Notes: generated by a model not told the origin, from the sequence alone. A stretch of 64,000 bases of DNA from DASXUX01 sp036504595 (GCA_036504595.1 DASXUX010000053.1:1-64000), one strand, 5' to 3'. Shown: positions 27,601 to 38,800, counted from the first letter of the stretch. Translations and numbers: made by a program.

Positions 27601-28689
27601 GCCGTAGGGCTGCGCCGGGGCCGTCCAGTCTACAAATCCCGGTTCTCCAATGAGAATCTTGTTGCCGCCGATCGGCACCAAGCCTTTCATGAGATCGTCG
27701 GCGAGCGGGATCTGTTTCTGCTGGCCGTCCGAATCCAGGTCTTTGTTCAGCGGCGCCTGCGGGAACTCGCCGATCCCTGCGAAACCGCGGCCATAGGGAT
27801 GGAGATCGCCGGCATGGAGGCCATAGGCTTGGGGACGGCGCATCTTGTCGAAGTAATAGTCTCTGAACTCCTTCAGAGCCTCGGCGTATTTCTTTGCAGC
27901 TTTTAGTTTGCCCACTGTTTCCAATTTGGGCCGTCCCTGCAAGTTTGCACGGTTGCGTTCGTCCGGCAGGCAGATGAGTTGATCGAGAAGCTCCTTGCCC
28001 AGTTCGGCAATCGCCGCTTCGGAATCCCTGCTCTTCCAGCGTTCCTGTCTTTCCGTCTTGGCCGTTTTCTTCTGCGACTGGTATCTGGTGACAGTCGCTG
28101 CTTCAACCAGACACAGTTCGCGGATGGCGATTTCTTTCGTCGCGCCCGGTGGCGCATAAGCCTGCAGCGTTACGTATCGTCCTTTGGCGGCGGCAAAGGT
28201 AATCACCGTCTCTTTGCCGGGCGTCGCCTCGAATGGTCCTTGAGCGACAGGCTGCCCTTTGTTCTCCTTCGATTCGCTCACGTAGAATGCGTAGCTGGCC
28301 ATGTCGCTGCCGGGCCTGCCGTTCGGCGGCGCCAGAGTCAGCACGGTGAAGGCGCCCAGTTCGTAGTTCTTGCCAAGGTCCACGACGACCTCGTATGAAT
28401 CCTTTCCGCGCGGGCCATAGAATGTCTGCGGGTTGTCGTCGATGAGGTTGCGAGAATGCTCCCGGTCGCCGGGCCCTTCTTGCGATACGGAGACGATCGC
28501 CCAATCCTTCTTGGGAACATAGTCGTTCTCGAATTCCCAGTAGCCCCACAGCGAGTCGTCCCCGTAAGTGGGACGGATGCGAGGTTCGGCGGCCCATCCT
28601 GAGAAGTCAGCCAAAGCAAGCGTCACAATCACCAGCGAGAGCATGCGACAGAGGGAAAGACTAGCATGGATCGGATTGAGGTTTTTCAT
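24667..28689 (-). CDS. Secreted heparinase-II/III-like polysaccharide lyase with discoidin, chitobiase-C-like and PA14-like modules
   Basis: 1340 residues; GGGGAG lies upstream of ATG 28689 and a signal peptide covers about 1-34. Apparent order: an F5/8 type C-like domain (about 60-200, VVDLGKNYELGAFTVLTL); an alpha/alpha toroid (about 230-620, e.g. YRELWWGTGFQPLFTAYMV, HDNQMYPVVTTLRMLAAIANTL); a heparinase II/III beta-sandwich region (about 640-960, FPYGGFSIARTGWG, DFIDDVSHQRLVLFARHAGLWIVTDRM); a chitobiase-C-like Ig module (about 1080-1150, YTLDGTEPAPQSTLYKGPF); and a PA14-like C-terminal domain (about 1170-1330, YLKIPEDGVYTIH). The family eliminates uronic-acid glycosidic bonds in glycosaminoglycan- or alginate-like polymers. 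Toroid Tyr/His candidates exist but were not assigned. It follows the LacI gene by 23 bp in the same direction. Confidence 0.78.
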   Translation of the reverse strand: MKNLNPIHASLSLCRMLSLVIVTLALADFSGWAAEPRIRPTYGDDSLWGYWEFENDYVPKKDWAIVSVSQEGPGDREHSRNLIDDNPQTFYGPRGKDSYEVVVDLGKNYELGAFTVLTLAPPNGRPGSDMASYAFYVSESKENKGQPVAQGPFEATPGKETVITFAAAKGRYVTLQAYAPPGATKEIAIRELCLVEAATVTRYQSQKKTAKTERQERWKSRDSEAAIAELGKELLDQLICLPDERNRANLQGRPKLETVGKLKAAKKYAEALKEFRDYYFDKMRRPQAYGLHAGDLHPYGRGFAGIGEFPQAPLNKDLDSDGQQKQIPLADDLMKGLVPIGGNKILIGEPGFVDWTAPAQPYGWSTKARADGPYRELWWGTGFQPLFTAYMVTKNEEYLKRWLAYMDDWALNCDFLAEIHPIINHDNQMYPVVTTLRMLAAIANTLPYGSETVTPQVFARIMKKLVHESPLNYTVYMRSNPNAWTPGAGMMLLCMLVDEFKVAPLYFRETRRRNIEDINAIQMLRDGTDPHQWPGYNPLVLINTAAIRLMNARENMPTWMQPAWERDLHTPAWQNELTELLCKRATYLMHWNTPTGEYPLITHHEPPSQRQKIREMFDRLPSMFNDPLNRKLYANFYGDKSGDVPEYTSDWFPYGGFSIARTGWGRQDGYGALFCSPKPGCGGSGTGCKNNLFGLAAYGMDLLADDLCHFWVRPVSPISVDKRQQQIDYYVPRVKWPTGHKGELTRSWTDPAPWRWHSSDNFNVMEGIYSGPYANQFYDRKDFIDDVSHQRLVLFARHAGLWIVTDRMLTAKKHDYEQLWWLPLKKPEREFAGFSPEGIVVNSEERSIKTRRTRTDKWWSWDDLRDIVVGNVNLSMYQFTDATLKYDSKTTKSNEEMYNWQRVGVTWPGEGNQQVVTALFPRKPTPEKKDPDGTENDLASIKPLQTTKDVSGFEAITPDGDKVSYLAAKTQSATLEMEGIKATAEALLVTMNPVEKDVLHVLVLGCKDIAVKGKPVAVTHPDFEFDVNQSESRNLQNVYRPISPVAILPESDAFADELEVSLTCETPNVIMTYTLDGTEPAPQSTLYKGPFKINRSYVVKARAYRPGVDKNPPNMSGTHATATTYALYTKKLWSTPEQVTPKAAGLNFEYCEGYWKDLWLFPGKNTAKKKGEVAELFDMSVIPEDNKALSAKAGGPVGLAPREKAYAFTYTGYLKIPEDGVYTIHAPREFTHPDQIAGYELQVYLGHAMLPDNNGTKRDGDLNFWYPATRLHGLGTWSVPLKKGFHDLKIVYIDFRMDGAKRLNYVENVRDCVWSGERPELLISGPNMKKQTIPAGWLWH

Positions 28690-28712
28690 CTTCGTCGCTC
28701 CCCTTCATAGGC

Positions 28713-29753
28713 TCAAAGGCTGTTCTGTGCGGCCGGCTCAGTGGCGTTCAACAGCAGCGGTGCCAGCCGAATGACGACGCGGGATTCCTTCCGGTGCGCG
28801 ATACGCCAGAAGAGCTGCTCGACGGCGCGCCGGCCGACCTTGCTCCCCTGAATGTCCACGACGGCCGGCCGGGGGGAAAGCCCCATCAGCAGCGGCCATT
28901 CGTTGTTGCAGGAGACCACGTCAACATCTCGCCCCGGCTTGACGCCGCAGGAGTGGAGCACCGGGTAGAGCGCCGCGGTGAGAATATCTGACCACGAAAA
29001 GATTCCCGTCGGACGCGGCGAAAGCGCGAGAATGTGCTCGACGACTTTTCGAAGCCCAACCGAGTCCACTTCATGCAGATCGTCGTGGGCTCGGATCAAC
29101 CCCGCCGTGTCATGCAGGGTAGCTCGCCCCCCCGCCGCATGGAACGCTTTGCGGAACGCATTGCCACGCGCTCCGGCCAGCATGCCGACAAAAGCACAGG
29201 TGCGATGCCCCTTCTGCGCCAGATGTGCGGCAGCCAACTGTCCGACAGCGACCTCGTCAAAGCTGACCCAGTCGCACCACGGCCGCACGTCCTGCGCGCC
29301 CATGAGAGTAACGCAGGGAAATTCCCGCAGAGCCCTTGCGGCAGCGTCGGATTCGCCGCCTCCAAAGAGCAGGAATCCTTCGGCTCCGCTGCGCATGATT
29401 TCGTCAACGCCCCAGTCCTTCGGATTGGGTAGATGGCTCAGCGTCAGCCGATAATTGCGCTCGCGCACTCCGCCTTCGATCCCATGCAATACGTCACTAT
29501 ATAACGGCGCGCGCAAAACGGCCGCGGGGAACCCGATCGCGCAGAGCGCGATGTTCTGCGTCCACTTAGCGCCCGCACCGCCGGGCTTGGGGCCTTTCCG
29601 CTGCTCGCGGGGACAGGGCACGTAGGACAGAGCGCTCATCGCCTGGCGCACTTTCAGCGCGGTTTGCGGAGGGATGGTCGGGCTGTTGTTGATGACCAGC
29701 GACACGGTAGACTTTGAAACGCCAGCGAGTTGTGCGACTTTGACGATGGACAC
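28713..29753 (-). CDS. LacI-family transcriptional regulator
   Basis: 346 residues. The predicted start is a GTG at 29753 with a GGGGGG tract upstream. The N-terminal helix-turn-helix reads VKVAQLAGVSKSTVSLVINN, ending in the hinge region ALSYVPCPREQRKG. The periplasmic-binding-protein-like core includes LCAIGFPAAV, YSDVLHGIEGG, FEEVAVGQLAAAHLAQKGHRTCAFVG-type elements and GIFSWSDILTAALYPVL. It binds DNA as a dimer and responds to a sugar or oligosaccharide. It is the first gene of a two-gene operon with the heparinase-like lyase, so it probably controls that lyase and the divergent BNR_4 gene. The linker after the hinge (RKGPKPGGAGAKWTQ) is slightly longer than usual. Confidence 0.93.
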   Translation of the reverse strand: MSIVKVAQLAGVSKSTVSLVINNSPTIPPQTALKVRQAMSALSYVPCPREQRKGPKPGGAGAKWTQNIALCAIGFPAAVLRAPLYSDVLHGIEGGVRERNYRLTLSHLPNPKDWGVDEIMRSGAEGFLLFGGGESDAAARALREFPCVTLMGAQDVRPWCDWVSFDEVAVGQLAAAHLAQKGHRTCAFVGMLAGARGNAFRKAFHAAGGRATLHDTAGLIRAHDDLHEVDSVGLRKVVEHILALSPRPTGIFSWSDILTAALYPVLHSCGVKPGRDVDVVSCNNEWPLLMGLSPRPAVVDIQGSKVGRRAVEQLFWRIAHRKESRVVIRLAPLLLNATEPAAQNSL

Positions 29754-30027
29754 GCGCTGCGCCCCCCGAGTGTTTTCTACAGTGGAATACGCCAGTCCGG
29801 AGCATCTGGGTTAATATTTTCCATAATTTCCACTTAGGAGAGGATCGGGCAAGTGACAATAGAACCTGAGGCATTCGTACTGCCTTCAGCACGGTCGGCG
29901 ATTCTTTTCCACTAAACTTTAATCGGTTCCGGTGTACTTGGGAAGGTGGTCGTTGTGGAACTTCAGGGGCCCAGCGGCGATGACCGCGGGCGCCATTAAG
30001 AGACGGACTACGTAAGCGGAGGTGACG
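29754..30027. promoter_or_regulatory. Divergent LacI/BNR promoter region with repeated AGTGGAA half-sites
   Basis: 274 bp between the LacI gene (minus) and the BNR_4 gene (plus). The word AGTGGAA or its complement recurs: plus strand at 29781-29787, complement (TTTCCACT) near 29827-29834 and (TTTTCCACT) near 29905-29913. A related GTTGTGGAAC lies near 29953-29962. An AT-rich patch (GTTAATATTTTCCATAATTT) spans 29810-29829. The box CCCGAGTGTTTTCTACA at 29765-29781 also occurs before the CE7 esterase. These are candidate operators for the adjacent LacI protein; no single classic LacI dyad is obvious. Confidence 0.4.
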
Positions 30028-32781
30028 ATGAGAGCTATTCACGGCACGCGCATTCTAAGCGTAATCGCACCGTTGACCTGCCTGCTGAGCTTCTGTTGCT
30101 CTGGCGAGGAAACCATTAACGTCACCACGCTGTTTAGCGCACCCATCAACCCTGCCAACGGCGTCCATCCACTTTGGACTCCCGTTCAGCACTATCGCGG
30201 CAAGACGTTCGTAGTCGTGCCAGACGTGGATCTGCGCCCCATGGTTACGGAGATCGACCGCACGGGAAAAGTGACCACTGTGCCACTTGACCTAAACCCG
30301 GACTACAAAGTGCTGAGTGACGGCCACAACCGGTTCACCATGGGAATCGACAGGGACGGCTATCTCCACATAGCCGGCGATATGCATGGCTATGCGGGGT
30401 GGGCCAGCACATACGTTGCGCGCTACCAGTACCAGAACATGATGTACTGGAAGTCAAATAAGGCGCTCGATGTGACGGGCGGGTTCACCTTTGCCGGCGG
30501 ATTGGATTCCACTACGGCGCTACCGGGCGAGGAATGGGGCGGCGACAGTCGCTTCTTCAATGATCGCAATGGAGAGCTGTATTTTTCGTCGCGAGTGCGG
30601 GCGTTTACAGGCGGAACGCTCGGCGGCAGTGAGCCGTTCATCGCCTATGGTGTTTACCGCTACAGCACTGAAACCGGTCGCTGGACGGCGTTGGGGGGCA
30701 AGGTTTCGCCCGAAGCGGCGCCGGGGGCAAAGAACTTCAACACGGTGCTCTACTGGGAGTACACGTTAGCCTTTGAGGCTTACCAGAACGCGCCGCGTTT
30801 CGATGCCCGGAACCGGCTGCACTTCGCGATCGCGGGAAACACCGCGGGAACACAAGGCGGAGGGCTGATCTACGCGTACTCCGATGATTGCGGCCTCACG
30901 TGGAAGAAAGCAAGCGGCGCAGCTCTTCCCGGTTTGCCGATTCGCGGCAAGGATGGCGACCCCAATCAGGGCGACCTGATCGCGCGTTCGACCAAGGTGG
31001 GTCAAGGTACGCCGCTCCACATCGACAAAAATGGGAACGTTGCGGTTCACGGCGCAGGCGGTCACACATGGGATGGCAACAAATGGGTGCCGGTTTCCGG
31101 CGGAATGGGTATTCTGGGACCCGACGGTATGATGACGCTCGATACGGGCTCGACGTTGAGCCGCTCGGCGGCCATTGGACAGCCGGCCACGGCGCATGAG
31201 ACCGGTTTCGGGCAGGTGTTCTCAATCAGCGAGTTAGGTTTGCAGACCAGCGGTTCGGTTTACGCGATCGGACTTCCGCCCGGCTGCAATTTCGTCAATG
31301 CCAAGAGCATGTCCGTTTTCAAGGCGACGTTCATGCCCTGGGCGAACCTGGCGAAGGGCGGAGCGGCTTCTGCCAGTTCGGAATCAGCGCGAGCCCGCGA
31401 AGCCTTCGACGGCAACAGAGGCTCCAAGTGGTTCACCTCTGCGGCAGCGCCCGGCTGGCTGCAGTACCAGTTCGCTCAAGACGTGAAACGCGCGATCTTG
31501 CGTTACGACATCACGAGCGGAAACGATATGCCCGAGCGCGATCCCAAAGACTGGGAACTGCAGGGCTTGAACGGCGAGAAGAGCTGGGTGTCGCTCGACA
31601 CGCGCCGCGGAGAGGTGTTCTCGCAACGCAACCAGACCAAGAGCTATCCCATCACCAGCAGTGCTGAATACTCCACGTACCGTTTGAATGTCCTGGCGGC
31701 CAGCGGAACTAAACAGGGTCTGCAATTGTCGGAATTGGCACTGATCGGAGTGGATTCGTCCAGTGCGCCGCCAGCACCGAAGATTTTCTTCTCGCAGGCC
31801 GACAACGCGCGCGTTTGGTTAAGCTGGACCGCGCCGGAGCGCGCCGCCAGCTACAACGTTAAACGCGCCACGGCTAAGGATGGGCCATACGCGATCATCG
31901 CCAAAGGCGTGACGGAGACCGGGGATTTCACGGACACACAATGTGTTAACGGGACGGCGTACTACTACGTGGCCTCCGCCGTGAATGCCGCCGGCGAAGG
32001 GCCGGATTCGGCTCCGGTGCAGGTGACGCCGCAACGCTCCAAACCGCGCCAGCCGATCATCCAGACGGCTACGGGGCGCAACACGCGAATCGTGTTGAAC
32101 TGGCTCCCCCTGTGGCCGGACGCAACCAGCTATAACGTGAAGCGAGCGAACACGGCCGAGGGGCCATTCACGACTGTTGCCACGGGCGTGACCGGGCTGA
32201 CGTACACGGATACCGGCCTGACCAATGACAAGACCTACTTCTATGTCGTGAGCGCCGCCAATCCCGCGAGCGGCGAAAGCGCAAACTCGGCGCCGATCAG
32301 CGGCATCCCCTTCCGCTGGCTCCGAATCCTGAAATACAAAAGCATCGGCTACGAAGACAAAGGGACCGCCTCCGCCAGCGCCGAGAACCCGCCTCGCGAG
32401 ACAGCCGCTCAGGCATTCGATCACAGTCTGGGAAGCAAATGGCTGATGTCGGCAAATGCCGGCTGGCTGCAATACTGCTTTCCGGCCGATGAGAAGTGGG
32501 CGGTGACGCGCTACAAGCTGATCAGCGGGCAGGACGCTCCTGAGCGCGATCCCAAGGATTGGCAATTCCAGGGCTCGAAGGAAGGTAAGGAGTGGGTGAC
32601 GCTCGATACGCAAAAAGACCAGGTTTTCGCCACCCGCAATGGCGTGAATACGTACTCGTTCGAGAACCCCACAGCTTACCAATACTACCGGCTGAACATC
32701 ACCAGGAACAACGGCAACGGTCTGACCCAATTGGCTGAGCTGGAACTGTGGGCCGATGATGTTGTGATTCCGGCCAAGTAG
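30028..32781 (+). CDS. Secreted BNR_4 beta-propeller protein (PL24/PL25 ulvan-lyase-like) with FnIII and two discoidin domains
   Basis: 917 residues from ATG 30028, with GGAGG 5 nt upstream. The signal peptide ends around SFCCSG, and its cysteines would allow lipid modification. The propeller (about 30-430) has the BNR_4 hallmark: His100 in DGHNRF, DRDGYLHIAG with His114, and His120. In PL24/PL25 lyases corresponding His residues act in beta-elimination on ulvan. The blade SRFFNDRNGELYFSSRVR is also family-typical. A discoidin-like domain (about 440-570), two FnIII domains (about 575-765) and a second discoidin-like domain (about 780-915) follow. Both discoidins carry the phrase PERDPKDW, so they are internal duplicates. 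It is transcribed divergently from the LacI/lyase operon. Lyase activity is inferred; BNR_4 proteins without demonstrated lyase function exist. Confidence 0.78.
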   Translation: MRAIHGTRILSVIAPLTCLLSFCCSGEETINVTTLFSAPINPANGVHPLWTPVQHYRGKTFVVVPDVDLRPMVTEIDRTGKVTTVPLDLNPDYKVLSDGHNRFTMGIDRDGYLHIAGDMHGYAGWASTYVARYQYQNMMYWKSNKALDVTGGFTFAGGLDSTTALPGEEWGGDSRFFNDRNGELYFSSRVRAFTGGTLGGSEPFIAYGVYRYSTETGRWTALGGKVSPEAAPGAKNFNTVLYWEYTLAFEAYQNAPRFDARNRLHFAIAGNTAGTQGGGLIYAYSDDCGLTWKKASGAALPGLPIRGKDGDPNQGDLIARSTKVGQGTPLHIDKNGNVAVHGAGGHTWDGNKWVPVSGGMGILGPDGMMTLDTGSTLSRSAAIGQPATAHETGFGQVFSISELGLQTSGSVYAIGLPPGCNFVNAKSMSVFKATFMPWANLAKGGAASASSESARAREAFDGNRGSKWFTSAAAPGWLQYQFAQDVKRAILRYDITSGNDMPERDPKDWELQGLNGEKSWVSLDTRRGEVFSQRNQTKSYPITSSAEYSTYRLNVLAASGTKQGLQLSELALIGVDSSSAPPAPKIFFSQADNARVWLSWTAPERAASYNVKRATAKDGPYAIIAKGVTETGDFTDTQCVNGTAYYYVASAVNAAGEGPDSAPVQVTPQRSKPRQPIIQTATGRNTRIVLNWLPLWPDATSYNVKRANTAEGPFTTVATGVTGLTYTDTGLTNDKTYFYVVSAANPASGESANSAPISGIPFRWLRILKYKSIGYEDKGTASASAENPPRETAAQAFDHSLGSKWLMSANAGWLQYCFPADEKWAVTRYKLISGQDAPERDPKDWQFQGSKEGKEWVTLDTQKDQVFATRNGVNTYSFENPTAYQYYRLNITRNNGNGLTQLAELELWADDVVIPAK

Positions 32782-32837
32782 CCCTTTCTTGCGCGATGCA
32801 GGCTATTCCGGCACACCGCAAGCTCGCGCAAGCGTCC

Positions 32838-35800
32838 TCACTGCACCTTGAACTGCGCCTTGTATGAGCCGCCTTTGTCTTTTTTGCCCTTGTACAGGCC
32901 TTGGTAACCGGTCGTGTGGTAGGCTTGATGATCCTTGAGCACGACACACGCTTGAATCGTCGCCGGGTCTCCCTTCGTGCTGGCGCTGGTGGCATTGAGC
33001 GAAGCAACGCCGCTTAGCGTCAGCGCTGTCAACGACGCGCTCTTGATCGAGATGGACAGCTTGCCCGGCCGCGCGGTGAAGGGCTGGCCTTTTGCCGGCT
33101 TTTTGTACTTCAGGCTGACTTTCAGAGTCTTCGACAGCGGCGAGTTGCCCTTGTCATCCAGTACGGTCTGGCCCCGCACGCCGCCAAGATCCCAGAGCAC
33201 GACCTGTCCCTTCGGGTTGAAGCCGTCTTTCAGATCCAGAATTGCTTTCAACGTCAGAGCATCCTTGTTGAGCGAACTCGGGAACGCGAGCTTGGCCGCG
33301 ATCTGCTGCACCTTCAGGGGCACATGGTCGTAGCCATCGCAGATGTCGCCTGACGGATTGGCGGCAGCGGTCACGGTCAGGGACATGCCGCTGGATGTGG
33401 TCTGTTCTGCCGGGTCGGTCGCGAGCACGGTGATCGAGTAATCCGTCGGCGCAGTAAAGGTGTGGGAGACGGACGTGTCGGTAGTCGTAAGCACTGTTCC
33501 ATCGCCAAAATCCCACGTGTACGTGATGGGCTGTGCGCCGCTGGCGGCGAAGGTGAACAACACCGGCTGGCCGACGGTGGCGGTGGTGACGCCTGCCGAG
33601 AGCGGACTGACGACCTGGGGCTTGGACGGTCCCTGCGACATGGTTTGCGTGAGCGTTGCAGAGGTGCTGGCCGCAAAATCGTGCGCGCCGCCGTACGCCG
33701 CACTGATCGGGTGATCACCCACGCTCAGACTGGATAACGTGAACGTTGCCTGGCCATTGCTGAGAGTCACGGGGGCCTGAGCGGTTCCATCGACCGTAAA
33801 GGTCACGCTTCCGGATGGCGTCACGGAGGCGCTGACCGTCGCGGTAATGGTTACCGACGTTCCGGCCGTGGCGGGATTCCCGGAAGAGCTCAGCGAGACC
33901 GTTGTGGCGGCAGGCGTCACGGTCAGCGTGCCGGCATTGAACCCGAATGTGTAGTTGCTGGAAGACAGTGAGCCCCGCGCGATGGTGATGGCATAGTTGC
34001 CCGCGGGACTGCTGGTTTGCGCCGTCGTGCTGAGGTCCGGCGTGCCGTTGAGGTCCGACGTCCCCCACACCTCCCCGTTCTTGAAGCCGGTGGCCGAAGC
34101 CGTCAGGGCGGGGTTGGGGCTGCTGTAAGACTTCGACTTGTTGTCGGCTGTCACCGTCAGCGGCGCCTTGGTGATCTGGATTGTGCCGTTGGCGAATGCG
34201 AAAGAGTAGTTGCTGGCGGCCAGCGTCCCATTGCTTGGAATAATCAGGAAGCTGCCGGACGAAGCCGTCACGCCCGGCGCCGTAAAGCCTGGGCTGCCCG
34301 ACACCCCGGATGTGCCCAGCACTTCTCCGTTCTTGAAACCGCTGTAGGCAGCGGTGAACGCCGGGTTGGCGTCACCATACACGCGTGAAGCGTCCCCTGC
34401 CGTTACGGTCAGCGTTGTTGGCACCACTTTCAGGTTGCCGGCCGTGAACGTGAACGAGTAATTGGTGGAAGCTAACGTACCCGCGCCGGCTGTAATTGGA
34501 TAATCGCCCGCGCCGCTGGCCGGCGTGGCGGCCGTAGCAAGCGCCGGCGCTCCGGTCACATCGCTGGCGCTCATATCCTCGCCGTTCTTGAAACCGCTGT
34601 AGGCTGCGGTGAGAGCCGGGTTCGTGTCGCCGTAGGAGCGGGAGTTGTCGCTGGCCGCTACCGTTAGCTGCGCCTTCGATATGACCTGCAAGACCGCCGA
34701 CGAAACGCTTTGGGCGAAATTGTCGTCACCGCTGTACGTCGCTGTAATGGGGTGCGTGCCGCCGGCCAGCAGGCTGGTAGAAAATACGGCCTGGTTGGAG
34801 CCGCTGACGGGAACGCCCGAGGCCAGCACTGTACTGCCATCCATAAACGTGACCGTACCGGTCAGCGCAGGAGTCCCCGCACTGGGCGTGATCGTGGCCG
34901 TAAAGATGACGCTGTCGCCGTAAACACTGGGGGTGCCGCTAGTGGCCAGCGCGGTCGTTGAGTCGCCGCCGACAACTTCATGGTTCACTGTGTTGGAATT
35001 GCTGGCGTTGTAGTTCGCATCGCCGCCATAGTTGGCTGTGATGGAGTGCGAGGCCAACGGCACCCACGAGGTTGTAAGCGACGCCAGGCCGCTGCCGTCG
35101 AGCGCCACCGGCGCGCCCATCGCCACGCCGTTATCGTAGAACGTGACCGAACCCGTTGGCGTCGCGCCGGAAGATTGTCCGCTGGCTGTCGCCGTGAAGG
35201 TCGCGTTCTGACCGGTCTTTGACGGGCTGGGGAAAGCCTGAAGGGCGATGGAGGAGTCGGCCGTCGTGATCGTCAGCGTGCTATTGACGAAGCTGAAGGT
35301 GTATTTACTGGCCACCAGCGAGCCCGCGGCGGCGGTGATGCCGTAGCTGCCCGGTGAACTGGTGGCCGTGGCGGCTGTCGTGAGGCTGGGGCTGCCGGTG
35401 ACGCCGGACGTCGCGAGGAACTCGCCATTCTTAAAGCCGCTGTACTGCGCGGTGAACGCCGGGTTGGCGTCGCCGTAGGCGCGTGATGCGTCGTCGGACG
35501 TGACGGTCAGTGTGGCTTTTGAGACATTCTGCGTCACCGTGGGCGAGACGCTCTGCGCAAAGTTTGGATCCCCGTCGTAGAGGGCCGTAATCGAATGCGA
35601 ACCGACGCTGAACGCGCTGGTTGAGAACACCGCGCGGTTCAGGCCGTCCAACGTCACATTCGAGGCCAGGACTGTGCTGCCGTCCTTGAACGTCACCGTC
35701 CCGCTCGCGGCCGGCGAGCCCGCGCTGGGCGAGATGGTGGCCGTGAACGTAACGCCATCGCCGTAGACGCTGGGGCTGCCGCTGGTCGCCAGGGCGGTGG

Positions 35801-38800
35801 TTGAGTTCCCGTTGACGACGTTGTGCGTCAGAGCGCTCGACCCGCTGGCACTGTAGTCGGCATTTCCGCCATAGCTGGCGGTGACGGAATGAGCGCCCAG
35901 AGCGCCCCAGGAAACGGTCAGTATCGCCTGGCCGCTTCCGTCGAGCGCCACAGGCGCGCCCATGGCCACGCCGCCGTCGTAGAACGTTACCGAACCGGCC
36001 GGCGTCGCTCCAGACGGTTTCCCGTTTACTGCCGCAGTGAAGGTCACGTTCTGTCCGATTTGTGACGGAGTGGGGAACGCTGCGAGCGTCGTTGAAGAAG
36101 GCGCGATGGAGATAGTGAGTGTGCCGCCAGTGAAGTTGAAACTGTAGTTGCCCGCACTCAGGCTGCCCAGAGCCGCGCTGATCGCGTAGTTGCCCGGCGC
36201 GGTGATGGGTGTGGCTGCCGTGCTGAGGTTCGGACTTCCGGTCACGCCGGACGCGGCGAGATTCTCGCCGTTCTTGAAACCGCTGTAGCCGGCGGTGAAC
36301 GCTGGATTGGAGTCGCCGTACTCGCGTGTCTTGTCGTCGGCTTTAATCGTCAGTGGCGCTTTCGAGACATCCTGCGTGACAGCAAACGAGGTGCTTTGCG
36401 CGAAGTGAGTGTCGCCGACATAAAGGGCTGTGATCGAATGCGAGCCGCTGGCGAGAGCACTGGTCGTGAAGACGGCCTGGTTTGAGCCGTTCAGGGCGAG
36501 GCTGGAGGCCAGCACGTTGCTGCCGTCCTTGAACGTGACCGTGCCATTCGGTGCGGGACTGCCCGAACTGAGCGTAACCGTGGCGGTGAACGTCACGCTG
36601 TCACCATAGACGGAGGGGCTGCTGTTGGTGGCTAGAGCGGTGCTCGAATTGCCTGCGACCACAGCGTGGTTCAACGTGCTTGACGTGCTGACCGCGTAGT
36701 TGGCATCTCCGCCGTAGCTGGCTACGATCGGGTGCGTTGCCAGCGGCGCCCAGGAGGTCGTGAACATCGCCTGACCGTTGGCATCGACCGGCACCGCCGC
36801 GCCCAGCGCCACACCGTTGTCATAGAACGTCACCGAGCCACTTGGAGTGGCGACGGAAGGCTTGCCGCTCACGGTCGCCGTGAAGACAACGCTTTGCCCC
36901 GACGATGACGGGCTGGGGAAGGCCGTGAGCGCCGTCGATGACGGCGCTGTGCTGACCACGAGCGAACCCGCGGCAAACGTGAAGGAGTAATTGCCAGCCG
37001 CCAGGCTGCCCAAGCCAGCATGAATCGCGTAACTGCCCGGCGCGCTGGTGGGCGTCGCGATGGTGCTGAGCGCGGGGCTGCCGGTGACGCCGGAAGTGCC
37101 CAGGTTCTCGTCCTGCTTGAAGCCGCTGTAGCTGACGGTAAACGTGGGGTTGGCGTCGCCGTACTCTCTCGCCTTGTCGTCGGCCGTGACGGCCAGCGGC
37201 GCTTTGGAGACGTTCTGCGTCAGCACAAATGTAGCGCTCTGCGCGAAATTGGGATCGCCGCTGTACATGGCTGTGATGGAATGTGCGCCGGCGGTTAGCA
37301 GATTCGTCGAAAAGACAGCCTGATTCGAAGGATCGAGCGCCACGTCTGAAGCCAGAGCCGTGTTGCCATCCATGAACGTGACGGCGCCGCCTAGAGCGGG
37401 GCTGCCCGAACTGGGCGTCACGGTGGCCGTGAAGGTGACGGTGTCGCCGTAGGTGCTTGGCGTGCCACTCGTGACAATGGCGATGCTCGAATTTCCGCTC
37501 ACGACGTCGTGATCGAGGGTGCTGGAGGTGCTCACGCCATAGTTGGCATCGCCGCTGTAGCTGGCGGTGATGGGATGCGAAGCCAGACCGACAAAAGAAT
37601 GGATGAGCGACGCCTGGCCGCTTGTATTCAGCGCCGCAGGTGCCGCCAAGGGCACGCCATCGTCGTAGAACGTAACAAAACCGGTCGGCTTTGCCCCAGA
37701 TGGGCTTCCGTGGACGGTTGCGGTGAAGGTGGCGTTCAGGCCGGTTTGGGAGGGACTCGGGAAGGCATCCAGCGTCGTGGAGGAGGCTGCGAGACTGATC
37801 GTCAGTGTTCCGGCCGTGAAGCTAAAGTCGTAGTTCGTCGCGGACAAAGTGCCCAGCGCGGCGTTGATCGGATAGCTGCCCGGCGCGCTCGTCGCGGTTG
37901 CGGTGGTCGTCAGGCTGGGGCTGCCGGTGACGCCGGAGCTCTGGAGCGTCTCGCCGTTCGCGAAACCACTGTAGCTTGCGGTGAACGCCGGGGTTGACTG
38001 CCCATATTGACGCGACTTGTCGTCGGCCGTCACATTCAAGGTTGCCTTCGTGACGTGAAGCGTCCCGCTTCCAAAGGCAAAAACGTAATTCGTGGCCGCA
38101 AGGGTGCCGGCGGATGCCGTGATCGCGTAGTTGTTGACCACGCTCGAAGCGTCGGCAGTGGTGGTGAGCGTCGGCGCCCCGGTCACGCCGGATGTGCCGA
38201 GGCTCTCGCCATTTTTGAAGCCGCTGTAGCTGGCGGTGAACGGAGGATTCCCGCTGCCATAGGTCCGGCTCTTGTCGTTGGGAGTTACAGTCAGAGTGGC
38301 TGGCGTGACCTGCAACGTGCCATTGACGAAACTCGCAAACGAATAATGGCTGGAGGCCAGCGTACCCAGCGCGGGCGTGATGGCGTAGCCGCCCACCGCA
38401 CTTCCAATGCCTGCCGTCGAACTGCAGCTCGGCGCGCCGGTGACGTCGGAGGTTCCCAGGGATTCCCCGTTCTTGAAGCCGGAGATAACAGCGGTGAACG
38501 CAGGGTTGGCATCGCCGTAAACGCGAGAGTTGTCGTCGGCCGTGACGGTCAGCGGCGCTTTCGAGACGCTTTGCGTGATAGCGACAGAGCCGCTTTGCGC
38601 GAAGTTCGCGTCACCACTGTAAGTGGCCGTGATGGAATGCGAGCCGGGGATGAGCGCGGCAGTCGCGAAGGCCGCCTGGTTGGAAGCATTCACGGCCACG
38701 CCGGACGCCAGCACCGTTGTGCCATCCTTGAAGGTGACGGTGCCCTGGAGGGCCGGACTGCCGGCCGTGGGCGCCACGGTCGCCGTGAAGGTGACGTTGT

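Noticed and set aside
30028..32781. Assigning a specific ulvan lyase activity
   Set aside because: The HN...H...H pattern is family-wide in BNR_4 proteins, no sulfatases or ulvan-specific partners occur in the window.
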